Assembly: GCA_020442545.1 (NCBI GenBank) | Contig: JAGRJX010000027.1 | Coordinates: forward strand, 1 to 11,490 | DNA length: 11,490 bases | Origin: Lysobacterales bacterium | GTDB taxonomy: Bacteria; Pseudomonadota; Gammaproteobacteria; Xanthomonadales; Xanthomonadaceae | Reading direction: 5' to 3' | Shown: positions 1-7,030 of the stretch, piece after piece | Numbering within the stretch: position 1 is the first letter of the stretch | Layout of the letters: every line of letters starts with the position of its first letter | The notes under the pieces: model-generated | The model's database searches: none | What the model saw: the letters and a program-made list of their open reading frames with translations, nothing else | Told to the model about the DNA's origin: nothing | Position numbers and translations under genes: made by a program

Positions 1-428
1 CGGTCGCGGGTTTCCAGCTCGTCGTTGAGGCGGCGGTTTTCCTCGCGCAGCGCGCGCGTGCGCAGCGCGCGTTCGACGGTCAGCAGCAGTGCCTGTCGCT
101 CAAAGGGTTTGGCGAGGTAGTCGTCGGCACCGGCCTGGATGGCGGTGACCGCGTGCTCGATGCTGCCGTAGGCGGTGACCAGCACAAAGCTCAGCTCGGG
201 TCGGCGCCGGCGCACTTCGGCCAGCACCTCAAGGCCGTCGCCATCGGCCAGTTTGAAGTCGGAGACAACCAGGCTCAGCGTGTCGTCATCGAGCAGCTGA
301 GTGGCCGCGTCGAGGCCGTTTGCTTCGGTGACGCGGTAGCCGGCCTGGTGCAGGGCCTTGCGGACCAGCTCACGCTGGGTCGGGTCGTCCTCGACCAGCA
401 GCAGGTGGTGCTGATGCGACGCGCCCAT
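1..428 (-). CDS. Response regulator, probably NtrC family (N-terminal part, truncated by window edge)
   Basis: The first 142 residues are visible; the gene continues past the left edge. Residues 8-122 form a CheY-like receiver domain with every key residue in place: acidic pocket D14/D15, phosphoacceptor D57 (in SDFKLADGDG), switch T85 (LVTAYGS) and K107 (DDYLAKPF). The receiver is followed by a charged helical linker (ALREENRRLNDELE) of the kind that joins receiver and AAA+ domains in NtrC/ZraR-type sigma-54 activators. The AAA+ and HTH domains are not in view, so the family call is inference. The ATG overlaps the stop of the upstream histidine kinase (TGATG, one shared base), implying an operon and translational coupling, with the kinase as its likely phosphodonor. 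A sigma-54-type promoter upstream of the pair supports the NtrC reading. Alternatives are a receiver with another output domain. Confidence 0.88.
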   Translation of the reverse strand, partial: MGASHQHHLLLVEDDPTQRELVRKALHQAGYRVTEANGLDAATQLLDDDTLSLVVSDFKLADGDGLEVLAEVRRRRPELSFVLVTAYGSIEHAVTAIQAGADDYLAKPFERQALLLTVERALRTRALREENRRLNDELETRD

Positions 429-1858
429 CAGCCGATGCTCCGGGGATGCAGGCGCAGCACGGCCTCGCAGCCGCCATCGTCTCGGTCCGCCAGTTCGATG
501 TCGCCGGCATAGCGCAACGAGGCGATTCGCCGCGCCAGATACAGGCCCATGCCGGCACCATCCGGCTTGCTGCTGACGTGCGGCTCGAACAGGCGTTCGC
601 GGATGTCGTTGGCGATGCCGAAGCCGTGATCTCGCACCATGATCCGCGCGCCGTCGTCCTCAGCCTGCACCGCGACTTCGACACGGCCGCCTGCCGGACT
701 TGCTTCCACGGCGTTGACCACCAGCGTGTGCAGCAGGATGCGTAGCTCTGCCGGTACGCCGCGCAGCGGAACGCTTTCGCCGTCCTGCAGGTCGAGGCCG
801 ACGTCGCCGTTGGCCGACTGGCTGGCTTCCAGCAGCACGTCCTCGACCAGCCCACGCAGGTCCACGTCAGTTTCGACGGCGGCCTCGCCCGCAGCCAGTG
901 CCAGAAAGCTGCGCAGGGCGGCATCGACCCGCTTGAGTTGCGCGCGGGCGGTGTCCTTCAGCGTGCGGCTTTCATCGCCATCGCCGGCGCGGTCGGCCAG
1001 CTCCTCCAGCGCCAGCCCGACGGCGTGCAGCGGGTTGCGCAGCGCATGCGCCAGGCCGCGGCCGATCTCGCCGAGTTCGGTGAGCGCGCGGCGCTGGCGC
1101 AGTTGTTCGGCCTGCTGCTCCAGCTCGGCCAGCTGCGTGGACATGCGATTGAAGGTGCTGATGGTGTCGCGAACTTCCGGCGAGCCGGCAACCGGCGCCT
1201 GCGCACCGAGATGGCCATTCGCCAGCTCACCGGCAGTCGCGCCGAGACCGCGCAGGGGTGCGGTGATCCGGTGCGCCAGCCAGAACGCGGCGAGCAGACC
1301 GAGAACCAGCAGACCCAGCACCGCCCACAGCAGATTCTCGGAGTAGCCGAGCAGGGCGCGGTCGAGGCCGGTCTTTGGCAGCGGAATGGCCTCGTCGATG
1401 CCATCGCCGGACACCCACAGCGCCTGGCTGCCGTCGTCCACGTGCAGGCGCTTGATCGACAGGCGGTTGATGGCGGTGTCGATGTCGGCCACCGCCGGCG
1501 CATCACCCTCGGTCTTGAACTCCAGCAGCATGCGCGGCGCATCGTCCGCGTCGGGTTGCTCGGCTGCCGACTCGTCGTGCGGGCCTGGCAGCACGAAGAC
1601 GTTTTCGCTGTGATCTTCGGCAACCACGCCATTGGCATCGCTGCGCTGTTCGATGCGGCGTTCGATGCGCCGCACCGGGCCCTTGCCATCGCTCTGTTCG
1701 CTGAGCACGGTGACGATGGTGTGGCCGACAGCAACGGCGGATTCGCCGAACGCCGTGTTGAGGTCGCGGTTCAGGCGCAGCAGGCCGACCAGCAGCACGG
1801 TGGCGAAGGCCGCCAGCAGCAGGGCGAAGGCAAAAAAAAGTCGGAGGCGTAGCGACAT
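428..1858 (-). CDS. Membrane sensor histidine kinase (HAMP-HisKA-HATPase)
   Basis: This 476-residue protein is an inner-membrane sensor kinase that should autophosphorylate on histidine and pass phosphate to the adjacent response regulator. Order of parts: TM1 about residues 7-27; a periplasmic region of about 145 residues that I do not recognise; TM2 about 174-195; HAMP about 196-250; H-box with phosphoacceptor H271 (GLAHALRNPLHAVG); and a HATPase domain with N-box N382 (VVNAVEAS), G1 box from D410 (DHGFGIA), F box (LFEPH) and G2 box (GAGMGLYLARR). All catalytic boxes are intact. The ATG at 1858 is preferred over an in-frame TTG at 1900 because TM1 follows at once and the TTG would lie upstream of the transcription start predicted from the sigma-54 promoter. 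Its Shine-Dalgarno is weak. The domain order is typical of kinases paired with NtrC-type regulators; the signal sensed is unknown. Confidence 0.93.
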   Translation of the reverse strand: MSLRLRLFFAFALLLAAFATVLLVGLLRLNRDLNTAFGESAVAVGHTIVTVLSEQSDGKGPVRRIERRIEQRSDANGVVAEDHSENVFVLPGPHDESAAEQPDADDAPRMLLEFKTEGDAPAVADIDTAINRLSIKRLHVDDGSQALWVSGDGIDEAIPLPKTGLDRALLGYSENLLWAVLGLLVLGLLAAFWLAHRITAPLRGLGATAGELANGHLGAQAPVAGSPEVRDTISTFNRMSTQLAELEQQAEQLRQRRALTELGEIGRGLAHALRNPLHAVGLALEELADRAGDGDESRTLKDTARAQLKRVDAALRSFLALAAGEAAVETDVDLRGLVEDVLLEASQSANGDVGLDLQDGESVPLRGVPAELRILLHTLVVNAVEASPAGGRVEVAVQAEDDGARIMVRDHGFGIANDIRERLFEPHVSSKPDGAGMGLYLARRIASLRYAGDIELADRDDGGCEAVLRLHPRSIG

Positions 1859-1895
1859 GCGGGCACGTTGCGTGAGTGGACTTGCTCCGTCAACA

Positions 1896-1911
1896 AGCAA
1901 AGGTCATGCCA
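1896..1911 (-). promoter_or_regulatory. Sigma-54 (-24/-12) promoter for the histidine kinase/response regulator operon
   Basis: On the minus strand the sequence reads TGGCATGACCTTTGCT. Against the known RpoN consensus TGGCACG-N4-TTGCW only one base of the -24 block differs (C to T), and the GG and GC dinucleotides have the exact required spacing. Transcription would begin near 1885, giving a leader of about 27 nt before the ATG at 1858. An NtrC-type regulator in the same operon makes autoregulation plausible. Function is inferred from sequence only. Confidence 0.7.
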
Positions 1912-1931
1912 TGAGAACCTGAAACCAGAGT

Positions 1932-2040
1932 AAAAAGCCTTCAACGCAAAGGACGCAAAGGGAACACGCAAAGAACGCAAAGAACAGTTCTGACTTACTC
2001 TGCGCTCTTTCTGCTTTACCCTTGCGCCCCCTGCGTTGAA
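1932..2040. repeat. Imperfect ~100-bp inverted repeat built from CGCAAAG motifs; possible terminator for the SDR gene
   Basis: The arm at 1940-1962 (beginning TTCAACGCA, containing GACGCAAAGGG) is matched by the reverse complement of 2019-2040. The inner part, with CGCAAAG at 1967-1973 and 1975-1981, pairs imperfectly with 2001-2013. An exact 11-bp palindrome, AGAACAGTTCT (1981-1991), sits near the centre. On the minus strand the structure is followed, after three bases, by TTTTT (1936-1932), so it could end transcription of the upstream reductase gene. It also lies about 55-155 bp upstream of the predicted sigma-54 start, where enhancer sites usually sit. The form suggests a dispersed REP/MITE-like element, but copy number cannot be judged from this window. 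Confidence 0.6.
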
Positions 2041-2077
2041 ATGCTCTTGGCTCTTTCGTATCGAGACCAGCGCCACC

Positions 2078-2785
2078 TCACCAGGGCAGGGGTTCGCCGC
2101 GCCAGTCGAGGAAATGACCGCTGTCGGCCGGGCCCGCACTGGCGATCACCCGCAGCAGGCCCGCCGCGGCCTCGTCGGCGCTGATGTCGGCGTTGTCGCC
2201 ACCCATGTCGGTGCGCACCCAGCCCGGATGCAGGGCCAGCACGATGATGTCGCGCGGTGCCAGTTCCGCGGCCAGCAGTCGGGTCGCCATGTTCTGCGCG
2301 GCCTTGCTGACGGCGTAGCTGGGCGTGCGAAAGCGCCCGGTGTTGGCGATGCTGCCCAGCTGCGAGCTGATGTTGGCGATGCGCGCGCCTTCGGCGAGCT
2401 GCGGCGACAGCGCCTGCGCCAGCAGCAGTGGCGCCGCAGCATTGCTGCGGAAGCTGTCCGCAAGATGGGTTGACGCCAGCCGTCCGAAGCGCTCGCCGGC
2501 ATGCAGGATGCCGGCATTGTTGACCAGCAGGTCGATGGGGCCGGCAACCAGCGCCGCTTCCTTCGCCAGCTCGCCGATGCTGGCATCGCTGGACAGGTCC
2601 AGCGGCAGCACGCGCAGATGACCGGGGAAGTCGCCGCTCAGGTGATTGAGCTCGGCGGCACGGCCCGGCTGACGGCAGGCGCCGATCACGCGGTGCCCGG
2701 CTTCGAGCAGCTGCCGGGTCAGCGCCAGTCCGAGGCCGCGATTGGCGCCGGTAACCAGCGCCTGCAGTGGTTCCGGATTCGCCAT
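2078..2785 (-). CDS. Short-chain dehydrogenase/reductase (SDR), CsgA/sniffer-like
   Basis: This 235-residue single-domain Rossmann protein is probably a cytosolic NAD(P)H-dependent oxidoreductase. Classical SDR signatures are visible: cofactor loop TGANRGLG (12-19), LDLSSD (62-67) for adenine contact, NNAG (89-92), a structural asparagine at N115, catalytic serine at S140/S141, and YAVSK with Y157 and K161. HPGWVRTDMGG (186-196) is typical of the C-factor (CsgA)/sniffer/carbonyl-reductase branch. R17 after the glycine loop hints at NADPH preference, which is inference. The ATG at 2785 has AGGAG (2792-2796) six bases upstream, so it is preferred over an in-frame GTG at 2800. The length is normal for the family. 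It is divergent from the peptidase gene and separated from the downstream kinase by a repeat-containing gap, so it is probably its own transcription unit. Substrate unknown. Confidence 0.9.
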   Translation of the reverse strand: MANPEPLQALVTGANRGLGLALTRQLLEAGHRVIGACRQPGRAAELNHLSGDFPGHLRVLPLDLSSDASIGELAKEAALVAGPIDLLVNNAGILHAGERFGRLASTHLADSFRSNAAAPLLLAQALSPQLAEGARIANISSQLGSIANTGRFRTPSYAVSKAAQNMATRLLAAELAPRDIIVLALHPGWVRTDMGGDNADISADEAAAGLLRVIASAGPADSGHFLDWRGEPLPW

Positions 2786-2959
2786 GATGGGCTCCTGCAC
2801 TGAGTCCGCGACCGCTTAGGCCATCAGTTCTAGTGTAAATGCCCGGGCAAGCAGGTACGATCCGGGCTCCATTGCGGATATGCTGTTGCCGTCTCGCTCT
2901 GCGTGAGACGTGAAATTGCGGCGACCCGCGTCCGTTTGACCATCCCGAGAGGTACTCCG
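2786..2959. promoter_or_regulatory. Divergent intergenic region between the SDR and M16 peptidase genes
   Basis: This gap must hold promoters for both genes, but none is convincing. A TACACT (minus strand, 2837-2832) could be a -10 box for the reductase, and TACGAT (2856-2861) or TATGCT (2879-2884) for the peptidase; all lack a good -35. A perfect 6-bp inverted repeat CGTCTC/GAGACG (2890-2895/2905-2910, 9-base loop) lies in the likely peptidase leader. GAGAGG at 2947-2952 is the peptidase ribosome binding site, seven bases from its ATG. Confidence 0.35.
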
Positions 2960-5707
2960 ATGCGCTTCCGTCCCGGCTGGCTGGCTGCCAGCGTCCTCGG
3001 CTCTGCCCTGTCGATCTCGCCCGCCGCGAAATCACAGGTGGTGGACATTCCCTACGAGAGCTTCACCCTCGACAACGGCCTGCGCGTGGTCGTCCACGAG
3101 GACCACAAGGCCCCCATCGTGACGGTCAATGTCTGGTACCACGTGGGTTCCAAGGACGAGAAGCCGGGCAAGACCGGCTTTGCGCACCTGTTCGAGCACC
3201 TGATGTTCCAGGGTTCGGAGAATTTTCCCGACGAGTATTTCAAGCCTTTCGAAAAGGTCGGTGCGACGGGCCAGAACGGCACCACCTGGCTGGATCGCAC
3301 CAATTATTTTCAGAACGTGCCGACCACCGCGCTGGACATGGCGCTGTGGATGGAGTCGGACCGCATGGGCCACTTCAAGGGCGCGATCACCCAGGAGCTG
3401 CTGGATGAACAGCGCGGCGTGGTGCAGAACGAGAAGCGCCAGGGCGAGAACCAGCCGCACGGCAAGTACTTCGAGACGCTGCAGCGCTACAGCTTTCCCG
3501 AAGGCCATCCGTACCGCTGGGAAACCATCGGCTCGATGGATGACCTCAACGCCGCCTCGCTGGACGACGTCAAACAATGGTTTGCCGACTACTACGGCCC
3601 GAACAATGCCGTCCTGGTGCTGGCCGGCGACATCGACGTGGCCACCGCGAAGCAGAAGGCGCAGCAGTATTTTGGCGACATCCCGGCCGGCCCGCCGGTG
3701 GATCGCATCGATACGTGGGTGGCGCCGCGCACGGAGCCGCGTCGGGTGATGATGCAGGACCGCGTCGCCCAGAGCCGCGTCAGCCTGAGCTGGAACGTTG
3801 CCGAACTCGGCAATCCGGAGCTGGTGCCGCTGGACCTGTTCGCCAGCATTCTCGGCGGCGGCAAGACCTCGCGCCTGTACAAGCGCCTGGTCTACACCGA
3901 CCAGATCGCCGACTCGGCCAGCGCCGGCGTCATGGGCTTCGAACTGGCCTCGCTGTTCGTGATCCAGGCTGACGTCAAGAAGGGCGTTGATCCGGCCAGG
4001 GTGGAGAAGGCCATCCGCGAGGAGCTGGCCCGCCTGCTGCGCGATGGCCCGACCGCGGCCGAACTGGAGCGCGCGCAGACCGCTGGTCGCGCCAGCCTGG
4101 TGCGCGGCGTGGAGCGCGTCGGTGGCTTCGGCGGCAAGGCGCAGGTGCTGGCCCAGTGTGCGGTTTACCAGAACGACCCGGGCTGCTTCCGTGTCGAGCA
4201 GCAGCAGGCCAACAGCGCAACGCCGGCGCAGCTGAAGCAGGCCGCCAACAAGTGGCTGAGCCACGGCGACCTGACCATCCAGACCGACCCGTTCCCGACC
4301 TACAGCAACGCCGAAAAGGGTGTGGATCGCAGCACCGGCGTGCCCGAGGTCAACGAGTTTCCGGACCTCAGCTTCCCGGCGCTGCAGCGCGCCACGCTGA
4401 AGAATGGCATGGAGGTGATTCTGGCCCGCCGCAGCTCGATCCCGGTAGTCAACGTCGAGCTGCTGTTCGATGCCGGCTACGCTGCTGACCAGGGCGTCAA
4501 GCCCGGCACCGCGAGCTTCACCATGGACATGCTGGATGAAGGCAGCAAGACCCGCGGTCCGCTGGAGCTGGCGGCCGAAGCCGAGTCGCTGGGCGCGCGC
4601 CTGTGGGCGGGCGCCTCGCTGGATGACGCCCAGGTCGGTGTTTCCGCGCTGACCGAAAATCTGCGCCCGTCGCTGGCGCTGCTGTCGGACATGGTGCGCA
4701 ACCCGGCTTTCGACGAGAAGGAGTTCAAGCGTGTCCAGGCGCAGCGCCTGGCCGGCATCGCCCGCGAGAAGACCCAGCCGGCGTCGATGGCCATGCGCAT
4801 CCTGCCGCCGCTGCTCTACGGTGAAGGCCATGCCTACGCCATGCCGATGACCGGCTCCGGCACCGAGGAGGCGCTGGCGGCGATGACGCCGGACGACCTG
4901 CGCCAGTACCAGCAGAACTGGCTGCGTCCGGACAACGCCAAACTGCTGGTGGTTGGCGACACCACGCTGGAAGCCGTGCTGCCGGAGCTGGAGCGCGCCT
5001 TTGGCGACTGGAAGGCACCGGCGACGCCGAAGCCGTCCAAGCGCATCGACCGGGTGGCCCTGCCGGAGTCGCCGCGGGTGTTCATCATGGACAAGCCGGG
5101 CTCGGTGCAGAGCATGATCATTGCCGGGGAGCTCGCGCCGTCGACCGGTGCCGACAACTTCCTTGAAACCGAGACCATGAACGATGTGCTCGGCGGCACC
5201 TTCACCGCGCGGCTCAACATGAACCTGCGCGAGGACAAGAGCTGGGCTTATGGTGCCTACAGCTTCCTGGTCAACGCCCTGGGCCAGCGCCCGATGATGC
5301 TGTACGCGCCGGTGCAGACCGACAAGACGGTGGATTCGATCAAGGAGTTGCAGAAGGAAATTGCCGCCTACATCGGCGACAAGCCGGCCACCGCCGAGGA
5401 GATCGCCAAGATCAAGGCCAAGGACGTGCGCTCGCTGCCCGGCAAGTACGAAACCGCCAGCGCCGTGCTGGGCGCCATCGAGAGCATGCAGCTGTACGGC
5501 CGCCCGGATGACTACGTCAGCACGCTCAAGTCACGTATCGAGGCGCAGGACGACGATGCCATCCGCGCGGCAGCACGCCAGATCATCAAGCCCGGTGCAT
5601 TCACCTGGGTGATCGTCGGCGACCGCAGCCAGATCGAGCAGCCGATCCGCGAGCTGATGGGCGAATCGGTGCAGGTGATCGACGCTGACGGCAAGCTGGT
5701 CAAGTAG
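2960..5707 (+). CDS. Exported M16 family zinc metallopeptidase, two M16 domains (active plus degenerate)
   Basis: This 915-residue protein starts with a Sec-type signal peptide (MRFRPGWLAASVLGSALS, cleavage probably around residues 22-25), so it should act in the periplasm or envelope. The first M16 unit (about 30-450) holds the inverted zinc motif H76-L-F-E79-H80, with the third ligand E158 in VVQNEKR 78 residues after H80, the usual pitrilysin/insulinase arrangement. The second unit (about 465-890) has FTMDMLDEG where HxxEH would be, so it lacks zinc ligands. It keeps the substrate-binding signature R751-L-N-x-N-L-R-E with Y764 and Y767, matching the R/Y motif of M16 C-terminal halves. Such proteins degrade peptides inside a clamshell formed by both halves; the natural substrate is unknown. 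The ATG at 2960 is chosen for its ribosome binding site (GAGAGG) and adjacent signal peptide. An intrinsic terminator follows. Confidence 0.95.
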   Translation: MRFRPGWLAASVLGSALSISPAAKSQVVDIPYESFTLDNGLRVVVHEDHKAPIVTVNVWYHVGSKDEKPGKTGFAHLFEHLMFQGSENFPDEYFKPFEKVGATGQNGTTWLDRTNYFQNVPTTALDMALWMESDRMGHFKGAITQELLDEQRGVVQNEKRQGENQPHGKYFETLQRYSFPEGHPYRWETIGSMDDLNAASLDDVKQWFADYYGPNNAVLVLAGDIDVATAKQKAQQYFGDIPAGPPVDRIDTWVAPRTEPRRVMMQDRVAQSRVSLSWNVAELGNPELVPLDLFASILGGGKTSRLYKRLVYTDQIADSASAGVMGFELASLFVIQADVKKGVDPARVEKAIREELARLLRDGPTAAELERAQTAGRASLVRGVERVGGFGGKAQVLAQCAVYQNDPGCFRVEQQQANSATPAQLKQAANKWLSHGDLTIQTDPFPTYSNAEKGVDRSTGVPEVNEFPDLSFPALQRATLKNGMEVILARRSSIPVVNVELLFDAGYAADQGVKPGTASFTMDMLDEGSKTRGPLELAAEAESLGARLWAGASLDDAQVGVSALTENLRPSLALLSDMVRNPAFDEKEFKRVQAQRLAGIAREKTQPASMAMRILPPLLYGEGHAYAMPMTGSGTEEALAAMTPDDLRQYQQNWLRPDNAKLLVVGDTTLEAVLPELERAFGDWKAPATPKPSKRIDRVALPESPRVFIMDKPGSVQSMIIAGELAPSTGADNFLETETMNDVLGGTFTARLNMNLREDKSWAYGAYSFLVNALGQRPMMLYAPVQTDKTVDSIKELQKEIAAYIGDKPATAEEIAKIKAKDVRSLPGKYETASAVLGAIESMQLYGRPDDYVSTLKSRIEAQDDDAIRAAARQIIKPGAFTWVIVGDRSQIEQPIRELMGESVQVIDADGKLVK

Positions 5708-5734
5708 GCGTCTGCGTCGAGCGATCGGGACGGG

Positions 5735-5766
5735 AGCCGGGCGGAGCAATTCGCCCGGCTTTTTTC
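5735..5766 (+). terminator. Rho-independent terminator after the M16 peptidase gene
   Basis: A perfect 9-bp stem AGCCGGGCG (5735-5743) / CGCCCGGCT (5752-5760) with an 8-base loop is followed directly by TTTTT (5761-5765). It lies about 27 bases after the peptidase stop and separates that gene from oleA. Confidence 0.9.
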
Positions 5767-5798
5767 TTGCGCGGCGGCACCGATCCGGTCTCCATTTC

Positions 5799-5827
5799 TT
5801 GCGGCACGGCAGCAAAGCGGGTAACGT
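5799..5827 (+). promoter_or_regulatory. Weak sigma-70-type promoter candidate for oleA
   Basis: TTGCGG (5799-5804) and TAACGT (5822-5827) are separated by exactly 17 bases and lie between the upstream terminator and the oleA ATG. Each hexamer matches the consensus at only three of six positions, so the call rests mainly on spacing and place. The predicted start would be near 5834, giving a leader of about 40 nt. Confidence 0.35.
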
Positions 5828-5838
5828 CGGCGGGCTCA

Positions 5839-5855
5839 GCAGGCCGAAAGCCTGC
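5839..5855 (+). other. Small hairpin in the oleA leader
   Basis: GCAGGC (5839-5844) and GCCTGC (5850-5855) form a perfect 6-bp stem with loop CGAAA, 17 bases before the oleA ATG. No good Shine-Dalgarno is visible between it and the start. There is no T-tract after it, so it is not an intrinsic terminator. It could be a leader structure or a fragment of a dispersed repeat. Confidence 0.4.
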
Positions 5856-5872
5856 CCTACCGGTTGACCCGA

Positions 5873-6889
5873 ATGCTTTTCGAGAACGTATCCATCGCCA
5901 GCGTCACTCACATTGACGCCCCGCGCGAGCTGACCACCGACGAGATCAACCAGCGCCTGGCTGGCACCATGCAGCGCCTCGGCATCCGCGCCGACGTGCT
6001 GGGCGATGTTGCCGGCATCAAGTCGCGGCGTATGTGGGCGGACGGCGTGCAGGCTTCCGATGCTGCCACCCTGGCCGCCGAGCAGGCCATCGCCGAGGCC
6101 GGTATCGAGCGCGGCAAGATCGGCCTGCTGGTCAACACCTCGGTAAGCCGCGACTTCCTCGAGCCGTCCACGGCGTCGATTGTTTCCGGCAACCTGGGCC
6201 TTTCCGAGATCTGCCAGAACTTCGACGTGGCCAATGCCTGTCTGGCATTCCTCAACGGCATGGACATCGCCGGCCGCATGATCGAGCGCGGCGAGATCGA
6301 CTACGCGCTGATCGTCGATGGCGAGACCGCCAACCTCGCCTACGACAAGACGCTGGAGCGCATGTGCTCGCCGGACGTCACCGAAGAGCAGTTCCGCAAC
6401 GAGCTGGCCACGCTGACGCTGGGCTGTGGTGCTGCCGCGATGATCCTGTCGCGCAGCGAGCTGACCCCGGACGCGCCGCGCTACAAGGGCGGTGTCACCC
6501 GCGCCGCCACCGAGTGGAACACGCTGTGCCGCGGCAATCTGGACCGCATGGTCACCGACACCCGCATGCTGCTGATCGAAGGCATCAAGCTGGCCACCAA
6601 GACCTTCAACGCCGCGCGTCAGGTGATGGGCTGGGTGGTCGACGAGCTGGACGAGTTCGTCATTCATCAGGTCTCGCAGGTGCACACGCAGGCCTTCATC
6701 AAGGCTTTCGGCATCGATCCGAAGAAGGTGCTGACCATCTTCGGCCAGCACGGCAATATCGGTCCGGCCTCGGTGCCGATCGTGCTGTCCAAGCTCAAGG
6801 AGATGGGCCGCCTGCGCAAGGGCCAGCGTGTCGCCCTGCTCGGCATCGGTTCCGGCCTCAACTGCTCGATGGCGGAAGTCGTCTGGTAG
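5873..6889 (+). CDS. oleA: OleA, long-chain acyl-CoA condensing enzyme (thiolase fold) of olefin biosynthesis
   Basis: OleA joins two fatty acyl-CoA molecules head-to-head in a non-decarboxylative Claisen condensation to a 2-alkyl-3-oxoacid, the first step of long-chain olefin synthesis by OleABCD in the cytosol. At 338 residues the protein has the length of Xanthomonas OleA and near-identical blocks such as VSRDFLEPSTASIVSGN, FDVANACLAF and CRGNLDRMVTDTR. Catalytic residues are present: C123 (acylated cysteine), E97 (the base specific to OleA), H265 (FVIHQVS) and N295 (HGNIGPAS); these equal C143, E117, H285 and N315 in the X. campestris structure numbering, which I take to include a 20-residue tag. 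E97 separates it from plain KAS III (FabH). The ATG at 5873 matches the Xanthomonas N-terminus (MLF.NVSIA) and is preferred over TTG at 5864. It is bracketed by two terminators, with no oleB, oleC or oleD beside it. Confidence 0.95.
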   Translation: MLFENVSIASVTHIDAPRELTTDEINQRLAGTMQRLGIRADVLGDVAGIKSRRMWADGVQASDAATLAAEQAIAEAGIERGKIGLLVNTSVSRDFLEPSTASIVSGNLGLSEICQNFDVANACLAFLNGMDIAGRMIERGEIDYALIVDGETANLAYDKTLERMCSPDVTEEQFRNELATLTLGCGAAAMILSRSELTPDAPRYKGGVTRAATEWNTLCRGNLDRMVTDTRMLLIEGIKLATKTFNAARQVMGWVVDELDEFVIHQVSQVHTQAFIKAFGIDPKKVLTIFGQHGNIGPASVPIVLSKLKEMGRLRKGQRVALLGIGSGLNCSMAEVVW

Positions 6890-6914
6890 GCGACGACACG
6901 CGCTGATCCATCCG

Positions 6915-6940
6915 AAAGCCCCGCCCTGCGGGGCTTTTTT
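6915..6940 (+). terminator. Rho-independent terminator after oleA
   Basis: AAAGCCCCG (6915-6923) pairs perfectly with CGGGGCTTT (6929-6937) around the loop CCCTG, and a run of six T (6935-6940) overlaps the end of the stem. It lies about 25 bases after the oleA stop. The A-rich 5' side opposite the T-run could also help termination on the minus strand. Confidence 0.92.
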
Positions 6941-6996
6941 GTGCCCTACGGGATCGATTCGCATCGTTCGCCCTGTCGCCGCCCGGGTGCAGCCGC

Positions 6997-7002
6997 TATG
7001 CT
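6997..7002 (+). promoter_or_regulatory. Candidate -10 box (TATGCT) for the repeat-protein gene
   Basis: TATGCT lies 29 bases before the ATG at 7031, between the oleA terminator and the gene, and matches TATAAT at four of six positions. No acceptable -35 hexamer is found 16-18 bases upstream, so it may need an activator. AGGGGAG (7017-7023) is a good ribosome binding site seven bases before the ATG. Confidence 0.3.
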
Positions 7003-7030
7003 GTCGGCTTCGCACAAGGGGAGCGTGGAC

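Noticed and set aside
938..1852. 304-codon plus-strand open frame opposite the histidine kinase
   Set aside because: It is antisense to a kinase with intact H, N, G1, F and G2 boxes; the Gln/Ala/Arg-rich product is a shadow frame.
1859..1900. Upstream TTG start for the histidine kinase
   Set aside because: It would begin upstream of the transcription start predicted from the sigma-54 promoter and add 14 residues before an otherwise normal N-terminal transmembrane segment.
1940..1985. Iterated CGCAAAG motifs as plasmid-type iterons or a replication origin
   Set aside because: There are only about four imperfect, irregularly spaced copies inside an inverted repeat. No rep gene, DnaA boxes or AT-rich unwinding region is present.
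2016..3035. 339-codon minus-strand frame overlapping the SDR gene and its upstream gap
   Set aside because: It is a shifted reading of the reductase gene, with Arg/Ala-rich sequence and none of the SDR motifs; the 2078-2785 frame has all of them.
3032..4831. 599-codon open frame on the minus strand, opposite the M16 peptidase gene
   Set aside because: It lies fully antisense to a gene with a clear zinc motif and signal peptide. Its product is low-complexity Arg/Ala/Gly/His/Leu-rich with no recognisable domain, as expected from GC-rich codon bias.
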